A stretch of 64,000 nt of DNA from Paraburkholderia sediminicola (GTDB lineage Bacteria > Pseudomonadota > Gammaproteobacteria > Burkholderiales > Burkholderiaceae), in the NCBI RefSeq assembly GCF_902859805.1, contig NZ_CADIKC010000007.1, positions 403,886 through 467,885 on the forward strand, in the 5' to 3' direction. The notes under the pieces were generated by a model, which did not search any database, had not been told where the DNA came from, and saw only the letters and a list, made by a program, of their open reading frames with translations. Of the stretch, positions 34,850-43,315 are shown one piece after another. How positions within the stretch are numbered: the first letter of the stretch is position 1; the number at the start of each line of letters is the position of its first letter. The translations under genes were made by a program, and so were the position numbers.

Positions 34850-35539
34850 ATGGAATTCACGACCGTACTGTTCTACATCTTCGCGCTGCTCCTGGTGGTT
34901 TCAGGGCTGAAGGTGATCACCTCGCGCAACCCGGTTTCGTCCGCACTGTTTCTGGTGCTGGCGTTCTTCAATGCAGCCGCGATCTGGATGCTGCTGCAGG
35001 CCGAGTTCCTCGCGATCCTGCTGGTGCTGGTGTATGTCGGCGCGGTGATGGTGCTGTTCCTGTTCGTCGTGATGATGCTGGACATCAATATCGACGTGCT
35101 GCGCAAAGACTTCAAACGCTTCGTGCCAATGGCCACGCTGGTGGGCGCGATCATCGTGATCGAGACCGCGCTGATCCTGTGGCACGGCTACGGCGCGACC
35201 GCCACGGCGCTGCGCGACACCACGGCTGCCGCGAACGGCATGGCGGACTGGTCGAATACGCGTCTGATCGGCAAGGTCATCTACACCGACTACATCTTCG
35301 CGTTCGAAGTCGCCGGCCTCGTACTGCTGGTGGCGATCATCGCGGCGATTGCGCTGACCACGAGCCACAAGAAAGACAGCAAGCGCCAGAACATCAGCGA
35401 GCAGGTCAAGGTGCGTGCTCAGGACCGTGTGCGTATCGTGAAGATGGCATCTGAAAAGACCGCGGCAACTGTCGCGGCAGAAGAAGCCGCCGCAGCGGCA
35501 GCCGCAGCGGCCGACTCGGCACCTGCTAAAAACAGCTGA
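34850..35539 (+). CDS. nuoJ: NADH-quinone oxidoreductase subunit J
   Basis: A 229-residue membrane subunit with five helices; family segments TSRNPVSSALFLVLAFFNAA and LVYVGAVMVLFLFVVMMLDI are seen. The C-terminus carries an Ala-rich charged tail of about 30 residues with a run of nine Ala. It begins after the repeat-containing gap that follows nuoI. Confidence 0.96.
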   Translation: MEFTTVLFYIFALLLVVSGLKVITSRNPVSSALFLVLAFFNAAAIWMLLQAEFLAILLVLVYVGAVMVLFLFVVMMLDINIDVLRKDFKRFVPMATLVGAIIVIETALILWHGYGATATALRDTTAAANGMADWSNTRLIGKVIYTDYIFAFEVAGLVLLVAIIAAIALTTSHKKDSKRQNISEQVKVRAQDRVRIVKMASEKTAATVAAEEAAAAAAAAADSAPAKNS

Positions 35540-35559
35540 GCGGACAGGAGATAGAAATC

Positions 35560-35865
35560 ATGTTGACCCTTGCTCATTACCTTGTCCTCGGTGCGATCCT
35601 GTTTGCGATCAGCGTCGTGGGCATTTTCCTGAACCGTCGCAACGTCATCATCATCCTGATGGCGATCGAACTGATGCTGCTGGCGGTGAACACCAATTTC
35701 GTCGCGTTCTCGCATTACCTCGGCGACGTGCATGGTCAGATCTTCGTCTTCTTCGTGCTGACGGTTGCAGCAGCTGAAGCGGCGATCGGCCTCGCAATTC
35801 TGGTGACCCTGTTCCGTAGCCTCGACACGATCAATGTCGAGGACCTCGATCAGCTCAAAGGTTAA
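35560..35865 (+). CDS. nuoK: NADH-quinone oxidoreductase subunit K
   Basis: A 101-residue three-helix subunit of the proton-pumping arm. The conserved membrane Glu residues are in MAIELMLLAVNTNF and TVAAAEAAIGLAI. It has the usual length and sits 20 bp after nuoJ, with ACAGGAGA upstream of ATG 35560. Confidence 0.97.
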   Translation: MLTLAHYLVLGAILFAISVVGIFLNRRNVIIILMAIELMLLAVNTNFVAFSHYLGDVHGQIFVFFVLTVAAAEAAIGLAILVTLFRSLDTINVEDLDQLKG

Positions 35866-35882
35866 TTTCAGGTAAAGCGGTT

Positions 35883-37955
35883 ATGTCAACGACACTCAAT
35901 GAAAACCTGCTGCTGGCGATCCCGCTGGCACCGCTGGCCGGCTCCCTGATTGCGGGGCTGTTTGGGAAAGCGGTAGGGCGAGCCGGCGCGCATTCGGTCA
36001 CGATCCTCGGCGTCGCGATCTCCTTCATCCTCTCGGCCATCGTCTTCTTCCAGGTGATGGACGGCGCGAGCTTCAACGCGACCGTTTATGACTGGATGCA
36101 GATCGGCCAGACGAAGTTCGAGATCGGCTTCCTGGTCGATTCGCTGACGGCGATGATGATGTGCGTGGTGACCTTCGTGTCGCTCATGGTGCACATCTAC
36201 ACGATCGGCTACATGGCCGACGACGACGGTTACCAGCGCTTCTTCTCGTACATCTCGCTGTTCACGTTCTCGATGTTGATGCTCGTGATGAGCAACAACT
36301 TCCTGCAGCTGTTCTTCGGCTGGGAAGCGGTGGGTCTGGTGTCGTACCTGCTGATCGGCTTCTACTTCACGCGTCCGACGGCGATCTACGCGAACATGAA
36401 GGCGTTCATCGTGAACCGCATCGGCGACTTCGGTTTCCTGCTCGGTATCGGCCTGCTGTTCGCGTTCGCTGGCTCGATGAACTACGGCGATGTTTTCGCG
36501 AAGCGCACCGAACTTGCAGCATTGAGCTTCCCGGGTACGGACTGGGGCCTGCTGACGGTTGCCTGCATTTGCCTCTTCATCGGCGCAATGGGTAAGTCGG
36601 CGCAGTTCCCGCTGCACGTCTGGCTGCCGGATTCGATGGAAGGCCCGACGCCGATCTCCGCACTGATTCACGCGGCAACCATGGTGACGGCCGGTATCTT
36701 CATGGTGACGCGCATGTCGCCGCTGTTCGAACTGTCGGATACGGCGCTGTCGTTCGTGATGGTGATCGGTGCGATCACGGCGCTGTTCATGGGCTTCCTC
36801 GGGATCGTCCAGAACGACATCAAGCGCGTGGTGGCTTACTCGACGCTGTCGCAGCTCGGTTACATGACGGTCGCACTCGGCGCATCGGCCTACTCGGTCG
36901 CCGTGTTCCACCTGATGACGCACGCGTTCTTCAAGGCACTGCTGTTCCTCGGCGCGGGTTCCGTGATCATCGGCATGCACCACGATCAGGACATCCGCAA
37001 CATGGGCGGCCTGCGCAAGTACATGCCGATCACGTGGATCACGTCGCTGGTCGGTTCGCTCGCGCTGATCGGCACACCGTTCTTCTCCGGTTTCTACTCG
37101 AAAGACTCGATCATCGATGCAGTGAAGCTGTCGCATCTGCCGGGTTCGGGTTTCGCGTACTTCGCGGTGGTGGCGAGCGTGTTTGTCACCGCGCTGTACT
37201 CGTTCCGTATGTACTTCCTGGTGTTCCACGGCAAGGAGCGCTTCCGCGATCCGAAGCATCCGGAATCGCCGATGGGCATCGAAGCAGCCGCGCACGCGCA
37301 TGACAGTCACGGCCACGACGCACACGGCCACGGTCATGGTCACGACGACCACGCGCATGAGCCGCATGAAACGCCGTGGGTGGTGTGGGTGCCGCTGGTG
37401 CTGCTGGCGATTCCGTCGATCGTGATCGGTGCGATCGGTGTCGGTCCGATGCTGTTCGGCGACTTCTTCCAGCACGGCGTGGCGTTCGACAAGGTCATCT
37501 TCATCGGCGAAAACCATCCGGCGCTGCACGAGATGGCGGAAGAATTCCAGGGCTGGGCGTCGATGGGCCTGCACTCGGTCTCGGGTCTGCCGGTGTGGCT
37601 GGCGCTCGCGGGTGTGGTGACCGCGTGGTTCCTGTACCTGGTTCGTCCTGATCTGCCGGCTGTCATCAAGCGCGCGTTCGGTCCGATCTACACGCTGCTC
37701 GACAACAAGTACTACATGGACAAGATCAACGAAGTCGTGTTCGCGCGGGGCGCTGTGGCAATTGGCCGTGGTCTCTGGAAGGAAGGCGACGTCGTGGTGA
37801 TCGACGGTATCGTCAACGGCAGCGCACGCTTTATCGGCTGGTTTGCCGGCGTGATCCGCTTCCTCCAATCCGGTTACATCTACCACTACGCGTTTGCCAT
37901 GATTATCGGCATGTTGGGGCTCCTGACCCTGTTTGTAACGCTCGGCGGCAAATAA
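35883..37955 (+). CDS. nuoL: NADH-quinone oxidoreductase subunit L
   Basis: A 690-residue antiporter-like proton-pumping subunit with the long lateral helix at its C-terminus. The family blocks SYLLIGFYFTRPTAIYAN, LPDSMEGPTPISALIHAATMV and the lysine-helix segments are present. Residues 471-495 form an insertion with eleven His in 25 residues in a cytoplasmic or periplasmic loop, an unusual addition. It lies 17 bp after nuoK and 14 bp before nuoM. Confidence 0.97.
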   Translation: MSTTLNENLLLAIPLAPLAGSLIAGLFGKAVGRAGAHSVTILGVAISFILSAIVFFQVMDGASFNATVYDWMQIGQTKFEIGFLVDSLTAMMMCVVTFVSLMVHIYTIGYMADDDGYQRFFSYISLFTFSMLMLVMSNNFLQLFFGWEAVGLVSYLLIGFYFTRPTAIYANMKAFIVNRIGDFGFLLGIGLLFAFAGSMNYGDVFAKRTELAALSFPGTDWGLLTVACICLFIGAMGKSAQFPLHVWLPDSMEGPTPISALIHAATMVTAGIFMVTRMSPLFELSDTALSFVMVIGAITALFMGFLGIVQNDIKRVVAYSTLSQLGYMTVALGASAYSVAVFHLMTHAFFKALLFLGAGSVIIGMHHDQDIRNMGGLRKYMPITWITSLVGSLALIGTPFFSGFYSKDSIIDAVKLSHLPGSGFAYFAVVASVFVTALYSFRMYFLVFHGKERFRDPKHPESPMGIEAAAHAHDSHGHDAHGHGHGHDDHAHEPHETPWVVWVPLVLLAIPSIVIGAIGVGPMLFGDFFQHGVAFDKVIFIGENHPALHEMAEEFQGWASMGLHSVSGLPVWLALAGVVTAWFLYLVRPDLPAVIKRAFGPIYTLLDNKYYMDKINEVVFARGAVAIGRGLWKEGDVVVIDGIVNGSARFIGWFAGVIRFLQSGYIYHYAFAMIIGMLGLLTLFVTLGGK

Positions 37956-37969
37956 GGCGAGGGACACTA

Positions 37970-39460
37970 ATGCACGCTTATCCGATTCTCAGTATCGCGA
38001 TCTGGTTACCGATCCTCGTAGGTCTCCTGGTCCTGGCTATCGGTTCCGACCGGAACCCGGCTCCGGCGCGCTGGATTGCGCTGATCGGCTCGGTCGTCAG
38101 CTTTATTGTGACGATCCCGCTGATTACGGGTTTTGATTCGAGCACCGCCGATCTGCAGTTCGTCGAAAAGGCGAACTGGATCGAGCGCTTCAATATCACG
38201 TACCACCTGGGTGTCGACGGCATCTCCATGTGGTTTGTCGTGTTGACCGCATTGATTACGGTGATCGTTGTGATCGCCGCGTGGGAAGTCATCACGAAGA
38301 ACGTGGCGCAGTACCTTGCTGCATTCCTGATCCTCTCCGGCATCATGGTCGGCGTGTTCAGCTCGGCTGACGGCATGCTGTTCTACGTGTTCTTCGAAGC
38401 GACGCTGATTCCGATGTACATCATCATCGGCGTGTGGGGTGGGGCGAACCGCGTGTATGCGGCGTTCAAGTTCTTCCTGTACACGCTGATGGGCTCGCTG
38501 TTGATGCTGGTCGCGTTGCTGTACCTGTACATCCAGACCGGCACGTTCGATCTGGCTACGTGGCAGAACGCGCAGATCGGCATGACCCCGCAGATATTGC
38601 TGTTTATCGCGTTCTTCATGGCCTTCGCCGTGAAGGTGCCGATGTGGCCGGTTCACACGTGGTTGCCTGACGCCCACGTGGAAGCGCCGACCGGCGGCTC
38701 GGTCGTGCTGGCCGCGATCATGCTGAAGCTGGGCGCGTACGGTTTCGTGCGCTTCTCGCTGCCGATCGCACCGGACGCCAGCCACTTCCTCGCGCCGGTG
38801 GTCATTACGCTGTCGCTGATCGCGGTGATCTACATCGGTCTGGTCGCGATGGTGCAGACCGACATGAAGAAGCTGGTCGCGTATTCGTCGATCGCGCACA
38901 TGGGTTTCGTGACACTCGGCTTCTTCATCTTCAATCAGCTCGGCGTGGAAGGCGCGATCGTACAGATGATCTCGCACGGCTTCGTCTCGGGCGCGATGTT
39001 TCTGAGCATCGGCGTGCTGTACGACCGTATGCACTCGCGTCAGATCGCCGATTACGGCGGCGTCGTCAACGTGATGCCGAAGTTCGCGGCGTTCGTGATG
39101 CTGTTCTCCATGGCCAATTGCGGCTTGCCGGGTACTTCCGGTTTCGTCGGCGAGTTCATGGTGATTCTGGCTGCTGTCCAGTACAACTTCTGGATCGCAG
39201 GCGGTGCGGCTGTCACGCTGATTCTCGGCGCGGCCTACACGCTGTGGATGTACAAGCGGGTGTACTTCGGCGCGATCGCCAACGATCACGTGAAGGGCCT
39301 CCTCGACATCAACCGTCGCGAATTTTTCATGCTGGCAGTGCTCGCCGCACTGACGCTGTTCATGGGCCTGTATCCGAAGCCCTTTACCGATGTGATGCAC
39401 GTATCCGTGGAAAACCTCCTCTCCCACGTCGCGCAGTCCAAACTGCCGTTGCCACAGTAA
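37970..39460 (+). CDS. nuoM: NADH-quinone oxidoreductase subunit M
   Basis: A 496-residue antiporter-like subunit. It has the FFEATLIPMYIIIGVWGG and WLPDAHVEAPTGGSVVLAAIMLKLGAYG blocks with the conserved Glu and Lys. All helices appear intact, and nuoN follows after 25 bp. Confidence 0.97.
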   Translation: MHAYPILSIAIWLPILVGLLVLAIGSDRNPAPARWIALIGSVVSFIVTIPLITGFDSSTADLQFVEKANWIERFNITYHLGVDGISMWFVVLTALITVIVVIAAWEVITKNVAQYLAAFLILSGIMVGVFSSADGMLFYVFFEATLIPMYIIIGVWGGANRVYAAFKFFLYTLMGSLLMLVALLYLYIQTGTFDLATWQNAQIGMTPQILLFIAFFMAFAVKVPMWPVHTWLPDAHVEAPTGGSVVLAAIMLKLGAYGFVRFSLPIAPDASHFLAPVVITLSLIAVIYIGLVAMVQTDMKKLVAYSSIAHMGFVTLGFFIFNQLGVEGAIVQMISHGFVSGAMFLSIGVLYDRMHSRQIADYGGVVNVMPKFAAFVMLFSMANCGLPGTSGFVGEFMVILAAVQYNFWIAGGAAVTLILGAAYTLWMYKRVYFGAIANDHVKGLLDINRREFFMLAVLAALTLFMGLYPKPFTDVMHVSVENLLSHVAQSKLPLPQ

Positions 39461-39485
39461 TGCAGAGCGGAGGAATTTAAAGATC

Positions 39486-40958
39486 ATGCAAAACGCCCCT
39501 ATGACTGCCCTGTTGCCCGACGCACTGGTGATGCTCGCCGTTGTGGTCGCGTGGCTCAACGACACGTTCGTCGGCCAGGCCGGTCGCCGCACCACGTATT
39601 TCATCGCGTTCTTCTCGACGCTGATTGCCGGCATCTGGTTCGCGGTGAATGCGTTCGACCCGCAGGTTCACTACTTCTTCGGTCACATGTATGTGGTGGA
39701 TTCGTTCGCCAGCGTGATGAAGGCGGTGGTGACGCTCGGTTACGCCGTGTCGATCGTTTACTCGCGCCGGTACCTCGAGGATCGCGGACTGTTCCGCGGT
39801 GAGTTCTTCCTGTTGGGCATGTTCTCGTTGCTCGGTCAGCTCGTGATGATCTCCGGCAACAACTTCCTGACGCTGTACCTCGGTCTGGAACTGATGTCGC
39901 TGTCGCTGTACGGTGCGATCGCTCTGCGTCGTGATGCGGCGCCGTCGAACGAAGCCGCCATGAAGTACTACGTGCTCGGCGCGCTGGCTTCCGGCTTCCT
40001 GCTGTACGGCATTTCCATGCTGTACGGTGCAACCGGTTCGCTCGACCTGAACGAAGTGTTCAAGGCGATCGGCACGAGCCACTACGATCCGAGCGTGCTG
40101 CTGTTCGGCGTGATCTTTATCGTGGCAGGCGTGGCGTTCAAGATGGGGGCGGTGCCGTTCCACATGTGGGTGCCTGACGTGTATCAGGGCGCTCCTACGG
40201 CCATGACGCTGATGGTCGGCGGCGGTCCGAAGGTGGCGGCATTCGCGTGGGGCCTGCGTTTCCTCGTGATGGGTCTGCTGCCGCTGGCGGTCGAATGGCA
40301 GGAAATGCTGGTGATCCTGGCGGCGCTGTCGCTGATCGTCGGCAACATCACCGGTATCGTGCAACGCAACGTCAAGCGGATGCTCGCGTATTCGGCGATC
40401 TCGAACATGGGCTTCGTGCTGCTGGGCCTGCTGGCCGGCGTGGTCGACCACAAGACCACGGGCGCCGCCAATGCGTACGGCTCGGCGATGTACTACAGCA
40501 TCGTCTACCTGATCACGACGATGGGCACCTTCGGCATCATCATGCTGCTGGCACGCCGCGATTTCGAAGCGGACACGCTCGAAGACTTCAAGGGCCTGAA
40601 TCAACGCAGCCCGGTATTCGCGTTCGTCATGATGGTGATGATGTTCTCGCTCGCCGGCATCCCGCCCGCGGTCGGCTTCTACGCCAAGCTCGCGGTGCTG
40701 CAGGCAACCATGAATGCCGGCTTGACCTGGCTGACCGTGCTGGCTGTGATCACCTCGCTGTTCGGTGCGTTCTACTACCTGCGTATCGTCAAGCTGATGT
40801 ATTTCGACGAACCGCAAGACAAGTCGCCGATTCTCGCCGACACGAGCACGCGTGCTCTGCTGGCGCTCAACGGTGTTGCTGTGCTGGTGCTCGGTATCGT
40901 GCCGGATCCGCTGTTGAAGGCCTGCCTGCAGGCTATCCAGCACACGCTGCTGCTCTGA
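39486..40958 (+). CDS. nuoN: NADH-quinone oxidoreductase subunit N
   Basis: A 490-residue antiporter-like subunit, last of the nuo set. Typical segments are LYLGLELMSLSLYGAIALRR, HMWVPDVYQGAPTAMTLMVGGGPKVAAF and AGIPPAVGFYAKLAVLQA. A GGAGGAA site lies 13 nt before ATG 39486. Its stop overlaps the start of the DUF2818 gene by one base. Confidence 0.97.
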   Translation: MQNAPMTALLPDALVMLAVVVAWLNDTFVGQAGRRTTYFIAFFSTLIAGIWFAVNAFDPQVHYFFGHMYVVDSFASVMKAVVTLGYAVSIVYSRRYLEDRGLFRGEFFLLGMFSLLGQLVMISGNNFLTLYLGLELMSLSLYGAIALRRDAAPSNEAAMKYYVLGALASGFLLYGISMLYGATGSLDLNEVFKAIGTSHYDPSVLLFGVIFIVAGVAFKMGAVPFHMWVPDVYQGAPTAMTLMVGGGPKVAAFAWGLRFLVMGLLPLAVEWQEMLVILAALSLIVGNITGIVQRNVKRMLAYSAISNMGFVLLGLLAGVVDHKTTGAANAYGSAMYYSIVYLITTMGTFGIIMLLARRDFEADTLEDFKGLNQRSPVFAFVMMVMMFSLAGIPPAVGFYAKLAVLQATMNAGLTWLTVLAVITSLFGAFYYLRIVKLMYFDEPQDKSPILADTSTRALLALNGVAVLVLGIVPDPLLKACLQAIQHTLLL

Positions 40959-41254
40959 TGTCGGCTGCGGGTTGGTTTATCGTGTTGTTGGCGCTGGTCG
41001 GCGCCAACCTGCCGTTCCTGAATCAGCGCCTCTTCGCCGCCGTGCCGTTGAAAGCGGTGAAGAAGAGCGCCTGGATCCGGATTGCCGAGTTGATCGTGCT
41101 GTACTTCGTGGTCGGCGCGTTCGGTTTCCTGCTGGAAGCGCGCGCGGGTAACCGCTTCGAACAGGGATGGCAGTTCTACGCGATTACGTTCGCGCTGTTC
41201 GTCGTATTCGCATTCCCCGGCTTTACCTTCCAGTATCTCGTCAAACGTCGCTGA
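40958..41254 (+). CDS. DUF2818 family small membrane protein
   Basis: A 98-residue protein with three hydrophobic helices (about 3-21, 43-63, 73-93). It starts at ATG 40958 in a TGATG overlap with the nuoN stop, so it belongs to the nuo transcript. The family occurs after nuoN in betaproteobacteria; a complex I accessory role is inference from that position. Family name is from memory. Confidence 0.85.
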   Translation: MSAAGWFIVLLALVGANLPFLNQRLFAAVPLKAVKKSAWIRIAELIVLYFVVGAFGFLLEARAGNRFEQGWQFYAITFALFVVFAFPGFTFQYLVKRR

Positions 41255-41296
41255 CGGCGTCTCGCCGTCGCGCACCACGCTGTCCTGAGGTCGCAT

Positions 41297-41881
41297 ATGG
41301 CTGAACTTCCCGATCATGACGCCACGCTCACCGAGACCTGTCTCGAGAGCAAAACGATCCATCAAGGACCATTCCTGACGCTCAAGTGCGATACGGTCCG
41401 CTTGCCCGACGGTAAGCAGGCCACGCGCGAGTACGTTCAGCATCCGGGCGCCGTGATGGTGATTCCGCTATTCGACGACGGCCGCGTGTTGCTGGAAAGC
41501 CAGTACCGCTATCCGATGGGCAAGGTTATGGTCGAGTATCCTGCGGGCAAGCTCGATCCGAACGAAGGCGCGCTGGCCTGCGCGAAACGCGAGCTGCAGG
41601 AAGAGACCGGCTATACGGCGCGCGAGTATGTTTATCTGACGCGCATTCATCCGATCATTTCCTACTCGACCGAATTCATCGATATTTACCTTGCGCGTGG
41701 GTTGACTGCCGGCGAGCGCAAACTCGACGACGGCGAATTCCTCGAACTGTTCACGGCCAGCGTTACCGATATGCTGGAATGGGTACGCACGGGCAAGGTG
41801 ACGGACGTGAAAACCATCATTGGCACGTTCTGGCTGGAAAAGGTTTTGGCGGGTACCTGGCCAATGGCCGAGCCGCAATAA
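41297..41881 (+). CDS. NUDIX hydrolase, ADP-ribose pyrophosphatase type
   Basis: A 194-residue NUDIX protein. The complete box G-x5-E-x7-REU-x-EE-x-GU runs from GKLDPNE to RELQEETGY. The N-terminal region (LTLKCDTVRLPDGKQATREYVQHPG) matches the NudF/ADP-ribose pyrophosphatase subfamily, which also often trails nuo genes in this group. It closes the operon at a terminator. Confidence 0.92.
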   Translation: MAELPDHDATLTETCLESKTIHQGPFLTLKCDTVRLPDGKQATREYVQHPGAVMVIPLFDDGRVLLESQYRYPMGKVMVEYPAGKLDPNEGALACAKRELQEETGYTAREYVYLTRIHPIISYSTEFIDIYLARGLTAGERKLDDGEFLELFTASVTDMLEWVRTGKVTDVKTIIGTFWLEKVLAGTWPMAEPQ

Positions 41882-41948
41882 CGCGCACGGTTCTGAACGC
41901 AGGAACGCTGAACGGGCGCGATTCACTCGCCGGTTAGAAAATCTGCAA

Positions 41949-41984
41949 AAAAGCCCCTGCTGGTCTACGACCGGCAGGGGCTTT
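41949..41984 (+). terminator. Intrinsic terminator after the NUDIX gene
   Basis: AAAGCCCCTGC-TGGT, loop CTACG, ACC-GGCAGGGGCTTT with a T-rich end. It ends the nuo transcript. Confidence 0.9.
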
Positions 41985-42168
41985 GTCATTGCGCGCGTGA
42001 AATCGACTCAATGCGTAACTCTCCGTGTCTGAAAAACGAGCTCCAGTCCTATGCCATTTGACAGTCTCGCCCAGCGGCCGTTGTCACTCTAGTATCGACA
42101 TCTGGCAACGAGGTTTGTTATCGCACTTATTTTGGATAACGAAGGGTGTGGGATGTATTCGGTTATGG

Positions 42169-42210
42169 CCGCACGCGCATGGTTGTCACTTGACAACCAT
42201 GCGCGTGCGG
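42169..42210. promoter_or_regulatory. Perfect 20-nt inverted repeat, candidate operator of the HicA-like module
   Basis: CCGCACGCGCATGGTTGTCA (42169-42188) is followed by CT and then its exact reverse complement TGACAACCATGCGCGTGCGG (42191-42210). No mismatch occurs in 20 bp. The right arm holds most of the -35 element TTGACA and most of the promoter spacer, so a protein bound here would block transcription. Confidence 0.75.
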
Positions 42211-42218
42211 ACTAAATT
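42190..42218 (+). promoter_or_regulatory. Near-consensus sigma-70 promoter of the HicA-like module
   Basis: TTGACA at 42190-42195 is a perfect -35, followed by exactly 17 bp and TAAATT at 42213-42218. Transcription would begin near 42225, only about five nucleotides before the ATG at 42230, so the mRNA may be almost leaderless. Confidence 0.75.
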
Positions 42219-42229
42219 GGAGGGTATAG

Positions 42230-42478
42230 ATGGTTCGTGGAGTCCATTCAAAGAAAGAGGTCGAGGCCGCGCTGGCTTACGCGGAAAGAAGCGGCTGGCG
42301 TGTACAAGGTGGCGGCAAAGGCCACGCATGGGGAAAGATTTACTGTCCGTACAACGACGCGGAATGCCGTTGCGGCGAGTTCTGCATATCGAGTGTGTGG
42401 AGTACGCCAAAGAATCCCGGCAATCACGCAAAGCACCTCAGACGCATTGTCGACAACTGCACGACCCGTCGGCAGTAA
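42230..42478 (+). CDS. HicA-like small protein, candidate toxin
   Basis: An 82-residue basic protein. Residues 8-35 follow the HicA pattern: a helix (KKEVEAALAYAERSGW), then a glycine-rich turn and GHAWG, with His32 where HicA toxins carry the catalytic His. The C-terminal SVWSTPKNPGNHAKHLRRIV matches the HicA proline-glycine/helix ending. Unlike typical HicA (about 60 aa) it carries four cysteines, C39-x6-C46-x-C48-x3-C52, in CPYNDAECRCGEFC, which could bind metal. GGAGGG is just upstream of ATG 42230. The helix-turn-helix gene follows after 50 bp. The toxin role is inferred; I know no characterised member. Confidence 0.6.
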   Translation: MVRGVHSKKEVEAALAYAERSGWRVQGGGKGHAWGKIYCPYNDAECRCGEFCISSVWSTPKNPGNHAKHLRRIVDNCTTRRQ

Positions 42479-42528
42479 AAGTGTTCGAAGGGCAAAAGCC
42501 CGTAGTTGAATGAAGGCAGGAGTAGCTT

Positions 42529-43053
42529 ATGGAATATGTATTCACCTTGAAGTACCGGCTCGCGGCTGAAGATTGCGATCTTGACGAGATCGTCGAGCGG
42601 CTGGGCGAAGCCGGATGCGACGACGCTACGATCGGCGTTGGGCAACCGGGTCGCCTGGCGCTGGTTTTTGCTCGCGAAGGCGCGTCGGCGTTGGAAGCGC
42701 TCGTCAGCGCACTCAAAGATATCAAGCAGGCAGTGCCGTCTGCGCGTCTTGTCGAGGCGGGGCCGGATTTCGTCGGCCTGACGGATGTCGCTGAAGTCGC
42801 AGGCGTGTCGCGGCAAAACATGCGTAAGTTAATGCTGAGCCATGCAATCGACTTTCCGCCGCCGGTTCACGAGGGCAGTGCGTCGGTGTGGCATCTGTCG
42901 GACATCCTGGGCTGGCTGACCGCGCGTGGCGGGTATGACATCAAGGCAGACGTATTCGATGTTGCGAAATCGGCCAAACAGATCAACCTTGCCAAAGAGG
43001 CGCGCGAACTCGAGCCGCAGCTTAACCGCCGGCTCGAATCCCTGGTGGCTTAA
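42529..43053 (+). CDS. Helix-turn-helix protein, candidate antitoxin/repressor partner
   Basis: A 174-residue protein with two parts. Residues 1-80 look like a compact alpha/beta domain (EYVFTLKYRL, then helices and a second strand RLALVFARE). Residues 83-132 form a DNA-binding domain: GLTDVAEVAGVSRQNMRKLM is a clear helix-turn-helix and VHEGSASVWHLSDILGWL a wing plus helix, resembling AlpA/MerR-like folds. A coiled, charged C-terminus (149-174) ends it. AGGAG stands 6 nt before ATG 42529. No HicB domain is recognised, so it would be a different antitoxin type. The paired order toxin-first matches hicAB. Confidence 0.6.
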   Translation: MEYVFTLKYRLAAEDCDLDEIVERLGEAGCDDATIGVGQPGRLALVFAREGASALEALVSALKDIKQAVPSARLVEAGPDFVGLTDVAEVAGVSRQNMRKLMLSHAIDFPPPVHEGSASVWHLSDILGWLTARGGYDIKADVFDVAKSAKQINLAKEARELEPQLNRRLESLVA

Positions 43054-43315
43054 AAGGTGCGCAGCGGCCAGTGGCGCGCACCCATGAACTCCACCATGAA
43101 CTCCATACAACCAGCGTGCCTTTTATTGGCGGGTTCGGCGCGCCGCTCACCGATTGAGCGACCTTCGGCAGCCCACTGCGCAAAGCGTTAAAATCGCGCA
43201 CCGCGTTCGATTTGTCAGCGACGCCTGGCGTCAACGCACCGTCCGTAAAAATTTACGAACGACCGTTCACAAATTTCCATTTTGCGCTAAACTGGCACGC
43301 AAGCCCTGATTCCAC
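43054..43315 (+). other. Gap between the HicA-like module and the DUF1178 gene
   Basis: It holds a 12-bp tandem repeat CCATGAACTCCA (two copies, about 43082-43106) and an AT-rich stretch before the next gene. No gene or terminator is supported. Confidence 0.5.

Larger units (their letters stand above)
41882..42229 (+). other. Intergenic region before the HicA-like module
   Basis: It contains the NUDIX terminator, then a stretch with no gene (41986-42160) that includes a GTTATC-N12-GATAAC inverted repeat (42117-42140), and then the perfect palindrome and promoter described separately. No integrase, tRNA remnant or insertion-sequence end was recognised. Confidence 0.6.

Noticed and set aside
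35886..37967. Very long open frame on the minus strand opposite nuoL (693 codons)
   Set aside because: It is antisense to a complete nuoL and its composition (His, Arg, Asp, Gln rich) is what codon bias in high-GC genes produces. Similar frames oppose ilvB (8004-9710), pnp (21348-23069), ilvC and nuoD.
42230..43053. Plain hicAB toxin-antitoxin operon
   Set aside because: The second protein lacks the HicB partial RNase H-like domain and the first carries an extra cysteine cluster, so a standard HicAB label would mislead.
43082..43106. 12-bp tandem repeat CCATGAACTCCA as an attachment site
   Set aside because: Only two adjacent copies exist, with no matching copy on the other side of the HicA-like module and no integrase.
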